Assembly: GCA_905221605.1 (NCBI GenBank)
Contig: CAJNDS010002202.1
Span: forward strand, 455,501 to 519,500
Source of the DNA: Symbiodinium natans
Lineage: Eukaryota; Sar; Dinophyceae; Suessiales; Symbiodiniaceae
Direction: 5' to 3'
Length of the DNA: 64,000 nucleotides
Position numbers and translations under genes: made by a program. This document shows positions 9,410 to 21,729 of this stretch, piece after piece. The notes beneath the pieces were generated by a model. That model searched no databases. It worked only from the letters and a program-made list of their open reading frames with translations, and was not told the origin of the DNA. Numbering within the stretch: the first letter of the stretch is position 1; every line of letters starts with the position of its first letter.

Positions 9410-9561
9410 CTACTGTAGAAGGCAGCCCCTGGTATTTAGGGTACCCCCAAAAAAGGCACCATACAGCTTAGAGGACTCGCGGTCTTGCTTAACGGGTTCA
9501 GAGGCAAACACATTTGGGCATACATATTCTCCCAGCAAGGGCACGTTCTGTGTAAATCTGT
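9410..9561 (-). CDS. Terminal exon of the gene upstream of the ankyrin gene
   Basis: Minus-strand frame of 50 codons ending TAG at 9412-9410. It encodes RFTQNVPLLGEYVCPNVFAS then EPVKQDRESSKLYGAFFGG. Acceptor CACGCAAG precedes it and a family 3 element lies just upstream. Product unknown. The stop is 136 bp from the next start codon on the same strand, a tandem one-directional layout. Confidence 0.5.
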
Positions 9562-9596
9562 CTTGCGTGTTAAGCTGGGTTTAGACTATTGCCCAG

Positions 9597-9698
9597 AGGG
9601 GTCCATTTGTAGTACCATCATGGAATTAGGTACCCAAAAACCATGCCAAAAAGGGTCTTGGGGTGCCCAATTCCATAATAGTACCACAAATGGACCCT
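9597..9698. mobile_element. Family 3 fold-back element, copy 2
   Basis: 102 bp; inverted ends AGGGTCCATTTGTAGTACCA and GTACCACAAATGGACCCT, centre ACCATGCCAAAAAGGGTCTTGG. Lies immediately upstream (minus strand) of the terminal exon at 9410-9561, so it probably lies in an intron. Confidence 0.75.
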
Positions 9699-9821
9699 GT
9701 GAGTAGGTTATTAAGGTTTAGGGTTTAGGGATGTGGTGGTGGGGGCTCCCAAGATGCGTAAACCCTAAACCCTAAACCCTAAACCCTAAACCCTAAACCC
9801 TAAACCCTAAACCCTAAACCC

Positions 9822-9912
9822 TAAAGGCACTGGGCGACCCCTGAGCCGAGAGCAGCTTCGTGAGAGTGGAGATTCACGGGGCCCACGCTAGAGCCGCACA
9901 CCCCCGACCCTC
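9822..9912 (-). CDS. Exon candidate, unknown protein
   Basis: GC-rich island open over its length on the minus strand (GSSVGPVNLHSHEAALGSGV), while the best plus frame stops. It may belong to the same gene as 9410-9561. Confidence 0.3.
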
Positions 9913-11095
9913 CTCGGATTTAGGGTTTAGGGTTTAAGGCTAGGGTTTAGGGTTAGGGTTTAAGGTTCAAGGTTTAGGGTTTAGGGAAAGGGTTTAGGGC
10001 CTAGGGTTTAGGGTTTAGGGCTTAGGGTTTTCTAGCAGTTCGAGGTTTAGGACAAAAAGCTCTCTTATGGCTCTCGGGTTCAAGGGTTTAGGGTTTCGAG
10101 ACACAAAACCCCCACACCCTGAACTCATCCGAAAACCTGCCTCCGAGGCCCCGAAGTAACTATAACTGTACTTACAAGCCCCCTTAGTCCCCTATATAAG
10201 TCCCCTCTCGGTTATAAGTTTCAAGTACTTCCAAGTAACCCCCCACGCCAGCAACCGCAAGCGCATCGCAGAAAAAAGAAAGACGCCTCCACCGCAGGTT
10301 TGGGGTCGAGGGTATCGGGTTTAGTTTAGAGTGCAGCCTGAGAAACCCTCAACCCGTGAACCGCTCTGGAACCTTCAAACCCTAAAACCACTGGAACCTT
10401 TAACCTTCAGCCCTATCAACCCTGTAAATGCCCTGAAAGCGCTGGACCTCTCCCCCTGCCCCCCCCATACCCCTTGACAAGCAAAAAGAATTCTCGGGTT
10501 TAGGGGTTAGGGCATAGGGTTTAGGATTTAGAGGTGTGTAGAGCTGACTGACAAACCCGCAAGCCCTCAAAGAAAAACTAAATCCCTCAACCCGCACCCC
10601 TAAACCTCGAAATTCCTAAACGCCCCCCTGCATGCACCACTAAAGCCCTAAACCCCCAAATAACCCCGAACAACCGGCAAGGCCTAATGTTGCGTGCTGA
10701 TTAGTCTGATCCCCCCCAGAATTGTGGTATCTGCGAGAAATTATTGAACGGGATCATGTCATGATCCTAGGGATTTGTGCTCAGGTTTTCGGGTCATCTG
10801 AAACGAAAATGTATCGGTTAGTTACTCTTAAACACTTAAACTCCTCAGCTAACCCTAAACCCTAAACCCCTATACCCTAGCCCTAAACCCCTAAACCCAA
10901 ACCCTAAACCCCAAACCCCTAGACCCCTAGACCCTGGACCCTAAACCCTAAACCCTAAACCCCTAAACCCTAAACCCTAAACCCTAAACGAGCACTCCTC
11001 GGGTGCCCCCGCACAGGTACCGGCGGCGTGGCCGGCGGCGTGAAGCCCAGGCGCACGCCCGGCGGTAGAGTCCTGGCCACTTGGGGTTTAGATTT

Positions 11096-11395
11096 TAGGG
11101 CTAGGGTTTAGGGTTTAGGGTTTAGGGTTTAGGGTTTAGGGTTTAGGGTTTAGGGTTTAGGGTTTAGGGTTTAGGGTTTAGGGTTTAGGGTTTAGGGTTT
11201 AGGGTTTAGGGTTAGGGTTTAGGGTTTAGGGTTTAGGGTTTAGGGTTTAGGGTTTAGGGTTTAGGGTTTAGGGTTTAGGGTTTAGGGTTTAGGGTTTAGG
11301 GTTTGGGGTTTGGGGTTTAGGGTTTAGGGTTTAGGGTTTGGGTTTAGGGTTTAGGGTTTAGGGTTTGGGGTTTAGGGTTTAGGGTTTAGGGTTGG
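11096..11395 (+). repeat. Longest TTTAGGG array, about 40 units
   Basis: Nearly uninterrupted TTTAGGG with rare GGGTTAGGG and TTTGGGG variants, followed at 11,396-11,457 by G-rich GGGGGAGGGGGCGGGG repeats, an unusual purine block. Confidence 0.95.
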
Positions 11396-11557
11396 GCGGG
11401 GGGGGAGGGGGCGGGGGAGGGGGCGGGGAAGGGGGCGGGGGAGGGGGGGGGAGGGGGAATAGGGTTATAAGGTTATAGGGTTTAGGTGCAGGGTGTCTAG
11501 GGGTTACAAGGGTTTAGGGTCTCGGGTGTGGGGTTTATAGGGTTTGCTTTTGGGGGT

Positions 11558-11761
11558 TTAGGGTTGATAGGGAGTGGCGATGTTCGTGTGCATCGGGTGC
11601 GGGGGGTGCGGTACGTCGTCATGCCCACTTGCCCCACTTGCCTTCCTCCCTCGCCCTGCGCCATATTTTTTGTCTCTTAAGTTGCATGGCCGCACTGAAA
11701 AAGCCTGGCAGTTGTCAGCGGCAGTAGTTTGGGAATGTGACAAGTAGGGCAAGCAGGACAC
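11558..11761 (-). CDS. ORF with ATG, unknown protein
   Basis: 67-codon minus ORF from ATG at 11761, N-terminus MSCLPYLSHSQTTAADNCQA. The first 45 codons are non-repetitive; the end runs towards telomere-type sequence. Possibly a first exon; no family recognised. Confidence 0.3.
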   Translation of the reverse strand: MSCLPYLSHSQTTAADNCQAFSVRPCNLRDKKYGAGRGRKASGASGHDDVPHPPHPMHTNIATPYQP

Positions 11762-13302
11762 ACGACGAGCGAGGCAAGTGCGGACACGCGGGAGAGGGGG
11801 GGAAGCGCAACTCGGGTTTAGGGTTTAAGCTTTAGGCAAAGACGCTCTGCACTGTGACTGCACATAAGCAATTCAAAGCCCCCAAATGCCCTAAGCTGTG
11901 TTGGGCCCAAAACCCTTCGGACAGAAACAAAAACAACATCCTTTTTTAGACATCAACGTATATACCCAGGAGCCCTCAAACAAGTGCATGTGTATGTATA
12001 TATATATATATGTTTATACATATGTATATACCCAGGAGCCTACCTCATTAGTTGCAGAACTCATCAGGAGAACATCATCAGGCCCACAACTACTGTAGGA
12101 CCTAGGGAACCCCACAGAGGATTTGCCACCCGAACAGCCCTTGGGCTTCTGTTCTAGGCTCCCCTAGATCAAAGGGAGAATTTTACAGGTGGGCAAGTAC
12201 TGTCAACCCTAAACACCCTACACCCCCAAAATGTAAGCCTCTTATAAGGCCCTGATGAAAGGCTCTTACCAGGGAGGCTTCGCAGCTGAGACTGTCTTAG
12301 CCCGGAGCCCTAGAAGCCCTAAACCCAAGCGTCGTGGCCAGACATTGACTCCAAGCCCTGAAAAATGAGGCCAACAACGAAACCCCAAACTTGGCACCCC
12401 TAGACACTAATCCCTAATTGAAAGTAGGGCTACAAGTACGGTTTAGGGTTTAGGGTTTTGGGTTTAGGGTTTAGGGTTTAGGGTTTAGGGTTTAGGGTTT
12501 AGGGTTCAGGGTTCAGGGTTTAGGGTTTGGGGTTCAGGCGCGCGGCCCGACTTGTGGAGCCCCACCCACGCTTGCGCTCCACCCTCGCCTTGACCTTTGC
12601 GGGTTTAGGGCTAACCCTCAACCCTAAACCCTAAACTTTCTGATCGTGCGGAAAAAAATGTGCTGAAACTAAATAGAAAAGCACTCCAACAAGACCAAAT
12701 CAGCCAGAAAAGGTCGATGGCCCATATACTTTCGGAATGAATTTCATGTTTAGGGTTTATCTCTGATCCCTACCCCAAACCCTATAATTAAACCCTAAAA
12801 CCAACCCTAAACCCAAACCCCATATAGTCCCAAGAGAATGGTGCCAGGGAGGCAAGGTGATCGGTGTCGTCGCCATCTGGGCAGGCTCTCAGGTGCGGAC
12901 TTAAGGGTCTTTGGGCTGAGGATCTTTTAGGGTTTAGGGCTTGGGTTTTAGGGTTTAGGGTTTGGGGTTTAGGGTTTAGGGTTTAGGGTTTAGGGTTTGG
13001 GGTTTAGGGTTTGGGGTTTAGGGTTTAGGGTTTTAGGGTCTAGGGTTTAGAGCTTAGGATTTAGGGTTTAGGGTCTCTAATTTCTGGCGCTTTAAGTAGG
13101 CATGGGTTTAGGGTTTACGGGTCCTCTAGGGGGGGTCCTCAAGTGTGCGGTTGCCAACCAATACCACCTGAGGATCGTGCAACGCTGACCTCAGCAGATC
13201 CGTTTGGGGTTTAGGGTTTGGGGTTTGGGGTTTGGGATTTTGGGTTTGGGGTTTGGGATGTAGGGTTTAGGGTTTAGGGCTTCGGGTTTAGGGTGTAAAC
13301 AT

Positions 13303-13417
13303 CCGAACTCGAAAGCCTCCCAACATTGAGCTCCGGGAACCCGAAACAACTGCCCCAGCACGTTGGAGCAAGGGGCTCGAGCTCTAGATCATCTGCACGC
13401 ACATGACCCTAAAGCGC
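13303..13417 (-). CDS. Exon candidate, unknown protein
   Basis: 115-bp island fully open on minus, encoding VRADDLELEPLAPTCWGSCF then GFPELNVGRLSSSD. The plus frame also reads well but stops, so minus is preferred. Confidence 0.35.
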
Positions 13418-15229
13418 CCTAAACCCAGCAAAATCTCCAAACCCTAAACCTAAACCCTAATCCCTAAACCCTAAACCCTAAACACTAAACCCTAAACCCT
13501 AAACCCTAAACCCTAACCCTAAACCCTAAAACCGATTCCCAGGTAGCTGCCTCTGCGCGCAGGGACTCCAGCGCATGCGTCGGCGAGGCCACGTCGGTTG
13601 GAGCGCTGGGGATGCGCGGTTATAACTCTCCAAACCCCCCCAAAAAATCTAACCCCAGAGGACACTCGAATGCTAAGCCCCAAAGCACACTAAATCCCAA
13701 AACGCACACCTGGGCTCCGAACCTCTTATTCTGAGACCCAAAGCCCAATGCAATTCTAGCACAGGCTTCATCCCAATGATCAGATCACCCGCGTCGACTT
13801 GTGACCAACAAAGCATGGGCGCGGCGAAGGCTCTTTGTGGCAACATACTAAGTTCCAGGGGTTTGGGTCTCGGGCCCTAGGGCGAATTACTCACCGTTTG
13901 AAGGGGCGTAAGGGTTTCAACCAAACCCAAAGTCCAAAACCCAAACTAAACCCTAAACCCTAAACTCTAAACCCTAAACCCTAAACCCTAAACCCTAAAC
14001 GCTAAACCCTAAACCCTAAACCCTATAGACCCTAGACCCTAAACGATGAGCCTTGGGGTTGATCCATAGGCACTACAAGTGACAGAGGCAGCCTGCAGCC
14101 CTCCACCATCAACCCCGAACCCTAAACCCCAAAAACCCTACACCCTAAACCCTAAACCCTAAACCCTAAACCCTAAACCCTGAACCCTAAACCCCAAAAA
14201 ACCCAACTTGCGTTTTTTGAGGTGAGGTTCGAGCCCAAGCCCTAAACCCTAAACCCTAGCCCTCTAACGACCCTCAACCCGAAGACCGCAACCATGAAGG
14301 AGGCCCTGAAGTACCTTCTGGTTTAGGGTTTAGGGTTTAGGGTTTAGGGTTTAGGGTTTAGGGTTTAGGGTTAGGGTTTAGGGTTTGGGAAAAGTGCTGG
14401 CCATGTGGGACAAGCGTCATCGGTGGGGGCGGGAGGGGGGGGGGGGGGGGAGTCGAAGCTTCTGAAAGGAAATCCCAGATGAGGGTCTAGTTGCGGAACC
14501 TGAACCCTGAACCCCAAACCCTAAACCCTAAACCTTAAGGTAACAAGAGTGCGAGCATATGGCTTGAGCTTTTAGGGGGCATCAGAGCTTACGGTTTGGG
14601 GTATGAAGGTCTCAACAAGCGGCAGTACTTAGTGGCAAAAGTTTGTGATATCTAGCATCAGATTCTCCTTACTGGGCTTCTGATGTTGCGGCTGAGGGTT
14701 TAGGGTTTAGGGCTGAACCTGAGCCCCAAGCCGTAAACCGACTTAAACGTTCTTAGCCCCCGGCAGTGCAAAGATCACCAAAGACCATCCGCCGACGAGG
14801 CCAGATCCCACCAGCATCCGCCAAAGCCGAAGCCAAAAATGAAAAACACGAATGTGCTTAGGGTTTAGGCTTTGAGAGTTTTAGGGTTTGAGAGTTTAGG
14901 GTTTGAGAGTTTAGGGTTTAGGCTTTGAGAGTTTAGGGTTTAGGGTTTGAGAGTTTAGGAACCCTGACTATAATATCAAAGGCTTCCGCCACTCCAGGAC
15001 ATGGGCCCCTAATTGGGCCTTGGGGTTCAGGGTCTTGGGGTTTCGGGGTCTTTAGGGGTCCAGGGTTTCGGGCAGCTCAGAGATATACTAAGCAATTTCT
15101 TATCTTAGGTCACGACATCCTCGACGATAGGAATTTCTGTGGATGTCCCAGAAGCTAACCCCAAAACCCTAAAAACTGGACTAAAACCCACGAAACCCTA
15201 ACCCTAAACCCTAAACCCGAAACCCCCTG

Positions 15230-15260
<31 letters not shown>

Positions 15261-15719
15261 GTTTTACATGAAGTAAGCCCTAAACCCTAGACCCTAAACC
15301 CTAAGCCCTAAACCCCAACCGCGTCCCTAAGCCCTGAGGTTTAGGGGTTTGAAGCTTAGGGGCGTTGGGGTGTATACAGGGCTTTAGGCACCCTAAACCC
15401 TAAACCCTAAACCCTAAACCCTAAACTCTAAACCCTGAACCCTGAACCCTAAAACCCCCCCAAAACCCCCAAAAGGGCGAAACTGCCGGGTGAGACATCT
15501 GAGTTAACCGACTACCGGGTTGCTGCTACGGATCTCAACATGAGACACAGGAAATGTGGGGTTTGGGCCCTAAACCCTAAACCCTAAACCCTAAACCCTA
15601 AACCCTAAACCCTAAACCTTGGATAACTTCTGCCATGACAGCAAATCAACCTCTCGGATACATTTACATTGTTTTTTGGGTTACTTGTGGTAACTTTGGG
15701 TTTAGGGTTTAGCAGTCTA

Positions 15720-15833
15720 AACCCTAAACCCTAAACCCTAAACCCTAAACCCTAAACCCTAAACCCTAAACCCTAAACCCTAAACCCTAAACCCTAAACC
15801 CTAAACCCTAAACCCTAGACCCTAAACCATAGC
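15720..15833 (-). repeat. CCCTAAA array with a TTTAGGG hairpin at its left end
   Basis: About 15 units. Just before it, TTTAGGGTTTAG GCAGT CTAAACCCTAAA-type sequence (15,695-15,730) forms a near-perfect hairpin. Confidence 0.9.
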
Positions 15834-16675
15834 ATGACTTACATCTTCCTTCCTTAGCAGCAACCCAGACTAAGGCAGACACAGCGCGCTGCTGACGCCG
15901 GAAAGAATGCAATTCGCTAGCCCCAGGCCCAGTTGATTCAGGGCCTTTTGGCTGTTAGATTATTCTATAAGCCCTAAACCCTAAACCCTAAACCCTAAAC
16001 CCTAAACCCTAAACCCTAAACCCTAAACCCTAAACGGGTTTCGGGCGCTGAGGGCTTGTGGGGTTTGAGGCTTGATTGGCCGGTGCGCCGGTCCCCAGGG
16101 GCTACATTGTACCAAGAATTCTAGTCCCCAAGCCCCTTTCAAACAGGCTCCCGGCGAAGGGTTTAGGGCTTAGGGTTTGGGAGTTATTTTAGGCCCCTTT
16201 CTTTCAAATCCCGGGGAGGATGTTTCGTGTCACAGGAAGTCCTATTCCCTCGCCCCACCCCTGCATCCAACAATGAATTGTAACTTCGCCTAGTTAAGGG
16301 GAAACCTTGGGGGAGTGCAGGGGAGGGAAGGGGCAAGAACAAATCCTAACGATACCGCCACTACTCCTAAAGACGTGCCTGTCGGGCCTGACCCTAAACC
16401 CTACACCCAAAAGTTTCTGGTCTTCGAAAGGGGTGCAGGGCTGGCATCCAGGGGTCGTTTCATGGGGCTTCCCTGAGTGTGGTCCCTTTGCCTCCTTAAA
16501 AGGGTTCCGGTGTATGGGCCATTGGGTTGTATAGGGTATTTGAGGGGTATGTAAGGGTGCCCTTGTATAGGCCCATTTTATATAAGGGGCCATGTAGCTA
16601 CCCTGAGATGGCAGGGTTTACCTGTTTAGGAGTTTAGGGTGTCGTGTTTAGGGTCTGGGGCTTCGGATATGTTCA

Positions 16676-16802
16676 TCAGGAGCAGATGACTATACGGCTA
16701 TGCCCGAGGACTGGGAGCAAACCTCCCATCACTCGGCGTCGCTCCGGTCGAAGCGCAGAAAAGTCCTCGAGCCGTCGCTGATCTGAGCCCGTATCAGGCT
16801 GC
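16676..16802 (-). CDS. Terminal exon candidate, unknown protein
   Basis: Open minus frame ending TGA at 16678-16676, encoding QRRLEDFSALRPERRRVMGG then LLPVLGHSRIVICS. The plus alternative (MPEDWEQTSHHSASLRSKRR) also stops inside the island. Confidence 0.4.
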
Positions 16803-17493
16803 TTGAGGATAGCTGTGGCTACCCATAGGCTCCAGTAAGCTTTATAGTTAAGGTGAATTCCCGATGTGCCCTACACCCTAATGCCAACAGAAAGAGAAGC
16901 AGATGCAACATCATCCTCGGTTCTAGGGAGCTTATCTCGAGCCCACACGACGCGTCACCTTCCACTCTCGATGCCCGCCCTAAACCCGAGATGATGTAAG
17001 GCTCCATGTCCATGGGGTTGGGATTTCTAGGGTTTATGAAGGGCTCAGGGTTTAGGGTTTAGGGCTAGGGTTTAGGGTCTAGGGTCTAGGGTCTAGGGTC
17101 TAGGGTTTAGGGTTTAGGGTTTAGGGTTAAGGGTTTAGGGTTTAAAGTTCAGGGTTTAGGGGCTCAGGGGGGCTTCGGGTTTGAGTCTAAGGTGGGCAGG
17201 TCCAAAGGCCCCCAACGGGGGCTTTCAAAGGAATGCAAAAGGGACGAAAGGCCGGGCGTAACGCGCAGCCGCCGGGAGTGCGGGCGAAGCCAACGAACGC
17301 CAAGAACTGAACCTTGTCTAGGGATTCTATGAACCCCACAAACCATTCAATCTTATCTAAACCACGTAAGCTCTATACAAACTCTTTCTAAGCCAACCGT
17401 TTTTGGGGTTTAAAAAGACAAGTTGGCGTGGATATTATTAGTGACCAAACATCCGTCGATTGAAATTACACTAGCCCCGCCTCTCCCCTGTAT

Positions 17494-17595
17494 CTTACTT
17501 CTCCAATGACCAAGGGGAAAAAAAGGTTAAACTTTAATATTCCTACTATATAAGCAAACCCAAAAAGTTTAAAGTTCAACTAAAGGCGAAGTAAG
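17494..17595. mobile_element. Family 2 inverted-repeat element, copy 1
   Basis: 102 bp with ends CTTACTTCTCC and GGCGAAGTAAG and a perfect GTAT target-site duplication (17490-17493, 17596-17599). The interior has the fold-back AAACTTTAATATTCC...AGTTTAAAGTT. No coding capacity. Confidence 0.85.
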
Positions 17596-18316
17596 GTATT
17601 GTCATTTCAATACGGACTGCTGCGCGGAAACATGCTATGCCCTAAGCTCTAAACCCTGAACCCTATAAACTCCAAGCATTGAAACCCCCAAGCCCCCTAG
17701 ACCCCAGACCACCTAAAGCAGCTACACCCTTCAACCCCTGAACCCTGGACACTTTAGACTTTCAACCCTAATTAAACCCTAAATCCTAAACCCTAAACCC
17801 TAAACCCTAAACCCCTAAACCCTAAACCCTAAACCCACTTGAAATGCCCGCTGGCCCGCCACTGGCTCACTCCCACTGGCCGCGGATCTCGCCGCGCTCA
17901 GGGGTCGCCTCCCCCCCTTAAAGAAGCACACTTAGACTTAGGGTTTAGGGTTTAGGGTTCAGGGTTTAGGGTTCAGGGTTTAGGGTTTGGGGTTTAGGGT
18001 TTAGGGTTTAGGGGTGCAGGGTTTATGCAGCAAAAGTCCTGAGCCATCGATTTCCAGAATGTTCAGTGGGGCTTCGGGTTTCCGGTCGAGGGTTTGGGGA
18101 CGAGTATCGCAGGATCACTGATGGGGCCTCTTCCTTGCGAAAGTACCCCTTTGCCTGCCGAATTCCAAAACACTTGGTACCAGTAACCATACCCTCACGG
18201 TCCGTGTACCTGAATAGGGTATACTTGGGCCTTGCAGTGCCTCCTATACAAGGACTTGGAGGGCCAAGTATATGACAACAAGGTACATGGACTCTTAGGG
18301 CTTTGAAGGGGGAGCT

Positions 18317-18386
18317 GGCCACTTTATCTAAGGGAACCTTGAACAAAGGAAATGGGGCCACCAAAGGGTACCACTGGGCGACCAAG
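18317..18386. mobile_element. Family 1 element, truncated copy D
   Basis: Only the right half is clear: CTTTATCTAAGGGAACCTTG, then GGGTACCACTGGGCGACCAAG ending at 18386. The left inverted repeat is missing. Confidence 0.6.
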
Positions 18387-18481
18387 ACCGTGAGTGTCCA
18401 ATGTCAACCCGAAACCCTAAACCCTAAACCCTAAACCCTAAACCCTAAACCCTAAACCCTCCAAAACAATGGCATGCCCAA

Positions 18482-18593
18482 GGGGAGGAGGAAGTGAAGA
18501 ATGCATCTGAATTCGGGCATGTTGCCACGGACTGATCCCAAGATGCTCGGACTCGTCACCTGAGTCTTCGTGTCGTCCTTTGCTAAGCGTTTA
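18482..18593 (-). CDS. Exon candidate, unknown protein
   Basis: Island open on minus: LAKDDTKTQVTSPSILGSVR then GNMPEFRCILHFLLP. Bordered by TTTAGGG and CCCTAAA arrays. Confidence 0.35.
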
Positions 18594-18938
18594 GGGTTTA
18601 GGGTTTAGGGTTTAGGGTTTAGGGTTTAGGGTTTAGGGTTGAGGTTTAATCTACCTCCAGTGCCCTTTCCTGAGATATGGGGGTCTCCGAAATCAGGGGT
18701 ACCTTATTGGGGTCCTTCTTCTCGGGAATCCTGCTATTTGGGTCGTAAACTCCCATATGTCGCCCCGGATTGGGGGGATTCTAGCTTCACTGACACCAAG
18801 GCTCTTGTCCGAGCGGCGGGATCGAAGAATTCAAGCATTAAAGAACTGCACCTACTCTCTGGGCCACCGGGCATAGGCTGCGAAGCTTCAAATCGCAAGG
18901 AACATGAACAAGTCCTTTCTGGACTGGAGCGACCCTGC

Positions 18939-19105
18939 TAGTAGTAGTAATCATCATAGTAGTGGTGGTAGTAGTAGTAGCAGTAGTAGTGGCAGCAGCA
19001 GTAGCAGTAGCAGTAGCAGTAGCGGTAGCAGTAGGAGTAGGAGTAGGAGTAGAAGTAGGAGTAGTAGCAGTAGTAGTAGTCGTCGTCGTGGTGGTGGTGG
19101 TAGTG

Positions 19106-19169
<64 letters not shown>

Positions 19170-19172
19170 CAG
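18939..19172 (+). repeat. AGT/AGC trinucleotide microsatellite
   Basis: About 230 bp of AGT with AGC, AGG, CGT and GGT variants. The poly-Ser, poly-Val and poly-Tyr ORFs here are products of the repeat. Confidence 0.95.
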
Positions 19173-19333
19173 AAGTACCCTAGAACGACTCGCGGATGCC
19201 CGAGGCGGAATGTACACGGAATGTACATCGGTCCACCCATCAAGGTGCCTCCAACACACCCCGGCTGAGTGGGTCGAGTGGCGTTTAGGGTTTAGGGTTT
19301 AGGGTTTCAGGTTTAGGGTTTAGGGTTTAGGGA

Positions 19334-19433
19334 ACCCCAGATCAGTACGCCAATACTGACCAGCAGAATCAGCTGCATGATGAATGCCTCCAGGGCCAAA
19401 TTCTGGAAAATGCGATCGTGACGAAGCAGACCC
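19334..19433 (-). CDS. Exon candidate with a membrane helix
   Basis: Minus frame encodes LLRHDRIFQNLALEAFIMQL then ILLVSIGVLIWG. The second half is a typical transmembrane helix preceded by an amphipathic segment, suggesting a multi-pass membrane protein or channel. Both sides are TTTAGGG arrays. Confidence 0.5.
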
Positions 19434-20848
19434 CATGGGTTTAGGGTTTAGGGACTTAGGGTTTAGGGTTTAGGGTTAAATGTAAGGCTCCGAATTTGTA
19501 CCCCAAATTTGCCCAAGACCCGGAAACCTAGCTAAACCCTAACCCTAAACTCTAGACCGAAAACAGTAAAACCTAAACCTAAACACAAAACGCTATAGCG
19601 TGTTGTCTCCTCATCACACTGTCGTTCAAACGACGGTCTTTCCACAGCCGGTGGGATTGTTCGCGAAAGACGGTGCTATAGCAGTAGTTAAGGGGTATAA
19701 GAGGGACCCTTAATCGTATTCCCGTATATTTGAGGGTAGGCTTCGGGAGGCTACTTCGAGGGACTAAAGGAGGGACCCTTCTCAAGGACCTTGGGGGACT
19801 ATTTAGGGGCTACTTAGGACTACAGCGACTATACAAGGTATATACAAGGGTTTTTTAGGGACCCTAAACCCTAAACCTAAACCCTAAACCCTAAACCCTA
19901 AACCTTAAACAAGATTAATTAAGGGTCACTTCTAGGGGACACCTTATATACCCTCTTTGCTACCATTAAGGGCCCATACATCAGAACCCTTCAGCAGCGG
20001 TAAGGGACCATATTTAAGGGCCCATAGAACCACCCTTAGACACCTAAAGGGGTCCATCTTACCAGCTCTCACCTTAAACCATAAGTCTTAGGGTAGTTTC
20101 ATGGTCCCTTAGTATGTGCTTCGGGGTTTACGATTTAGGGTTTGGGTTTTAGGGTTTAGGGCATAGGCTTGAGGGTCTTAAATGGGAACCCCTTGTATAC
20201 CCCATAAACGCCGGAAAAGAAAAAATCAAGGGCCCTTTACTTCAGAACCCTTCGAGGAAGGTACGGGACCATATTACGGGACCTACCCCTAAGCCCCAAG
20301 AAAGGGAGTTAAGGCTTCAGGGTTTTTAGGGTTTAGGGTCTAGGGTTTGGGTTTTAGGGTAGGGCATAGGGAATCCGAAAGGTCCCCAAAGCTACAAGGA
20401 TATACGAGAAAACATAATGCTTGTATTGGTCCTGGTCAAAAACAACCTTAACCCTAAAACAGTAAAACCCCAAAGACCGAAGGCCGCAAAATCTCAAACC
20501 CCCCGCAAAAAAAAAAACGCAACAACTGCAAAGAACTATGGGCTTAGCAACGACTTACAATGCTTGGAAAGTCTGCTGAGGTCCCTGGAAGAAGAAGCCC
20601 GTTTTGAAACTAAGGATGAAAGGGTTTCGGGTTGAATGATGCCTTGAGGACCTATAAACCCTAAAGTTTAGGGTGCAGGGTTCAGGGGGTTTAGGGGTTT
20701 AGGGTTTAGGGTCCAGGGTTTAGGGCCCAGACCCAAAAGCCCATTCGATACTTTCTCGGAGCAGGACCTAGTTGTCCTAAACCCTAGAAAACCCTAACCC
20801 CTAAACCTTAAACCCTAAACCCTAAACCCCAAAAAGGTCAAAGGTTAC

Positions 20849-20962
20849 CTGCTCTACTACTAGGAGGAAATGGCAGGAAAGACCAGGGCTTCGAAAGAAA
20901 CGGCTCAAGCGGAAGATCGTATCAGGTCCGGCGCGGCTGCTGGTGCAGCTGGTCGTCCTGGT
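20849..20962 (-). CDS. Exon candidate with consensus donor
   Basis: Minus frame TTSCTSSRAGPDTIFRLSRF then FRSPGLSCHFLLVVEQ, ending at a GAGCAG|GTAACC donor (20849/20848). The plus alternative starts MAGKTRASKETAQAEDRIRS at 20871; the consensus donor favours minus. Confidence 0.45.
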
Positions 20963-21729
20963 TTAGGGTTTATAGAGATTGTATAGGGTTTGTGTCCGGA
21001 GTTTTGTCGGGGTTTTGTGGGGGGTTTTAGGGGGGTTTGGGGGGGTTTTGTTTTTTTGCTTTTGCTGAAATGGGTTTTGTTGGGTTTGGTGGGGGGGTGG
21101 TCGTTTTGGGGCGTTTGGAAGGGTGTGGGGGGGGGGGGGGGGGGGGGGGGGTTTTGGGGGAGGTTGGGCTTTTGGGCGGGCTTTGGGGGCCGAAAGAGGC
21201 GCCCCCTGTTTAGGGTCTTTTTGGGTGCCCTGCAAGCCATGCTGTTTGTCTGACTTTTTTGTACTGTAAAGGATGAAGGATTATTGCACGAGCTGCTCGG
21301 AATGAAACACGTACAATTTCTATTTAGGGTGGGTTGGGGTTTTAGGGCTTGGGATTCAGGGATCCAAAGTTTAGAGTTCAAACCCATCCTAGACCTTGCA
21401 CCCTCCCGACTCCACCCAGCCACTGTCCTGGCCTGACACTTTCTGCCTGTCTTTAGGTTTAGGGTTTAGGGCCCAGGGTTTAGGGTTCAGGGTCTAGGGT
21501 TCCCCCTTGAATATACCTTTTGGGGTATGCGGACAAGGATGGTTTTTGGAGTTTTCTGTAAGCTCTCACTTAGGGGAGTTGCTTGGGCCCCGAAGTCCTT
21601 GTCTGGAGATACTTTAAGGCCTTAAAACCTCAACCCTACACCCTAAACCCTAAACCCAATAAACCCTAAACCCCTATTTAGGTACGTGGACTCTTAGGCA
21701 ACCCTTAGGGGGATTTGCGCCTGGTACGT

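Noticed and set aside
18795-18880. Leucine-rich-repeat exon (NSSIKELHLLSG) on plus
   Set aside because: A single partial match; the minus frame of the same island (CSSLMLEFFDPAARTRALVS) is as good and no second repeat is near.
18904-19302. Poly-Ser, poly-Val and poly-Tyr ORFs
   Set aside because: They are three readings of one AGT/AGC microsatellite.
20963-21423. Pro-rich ORFs at 21.0-21.4 kb
   Set aside because: They come from a G-homopolymer and GGTTTTGGGG-type low-complexity region read on the minus strand.
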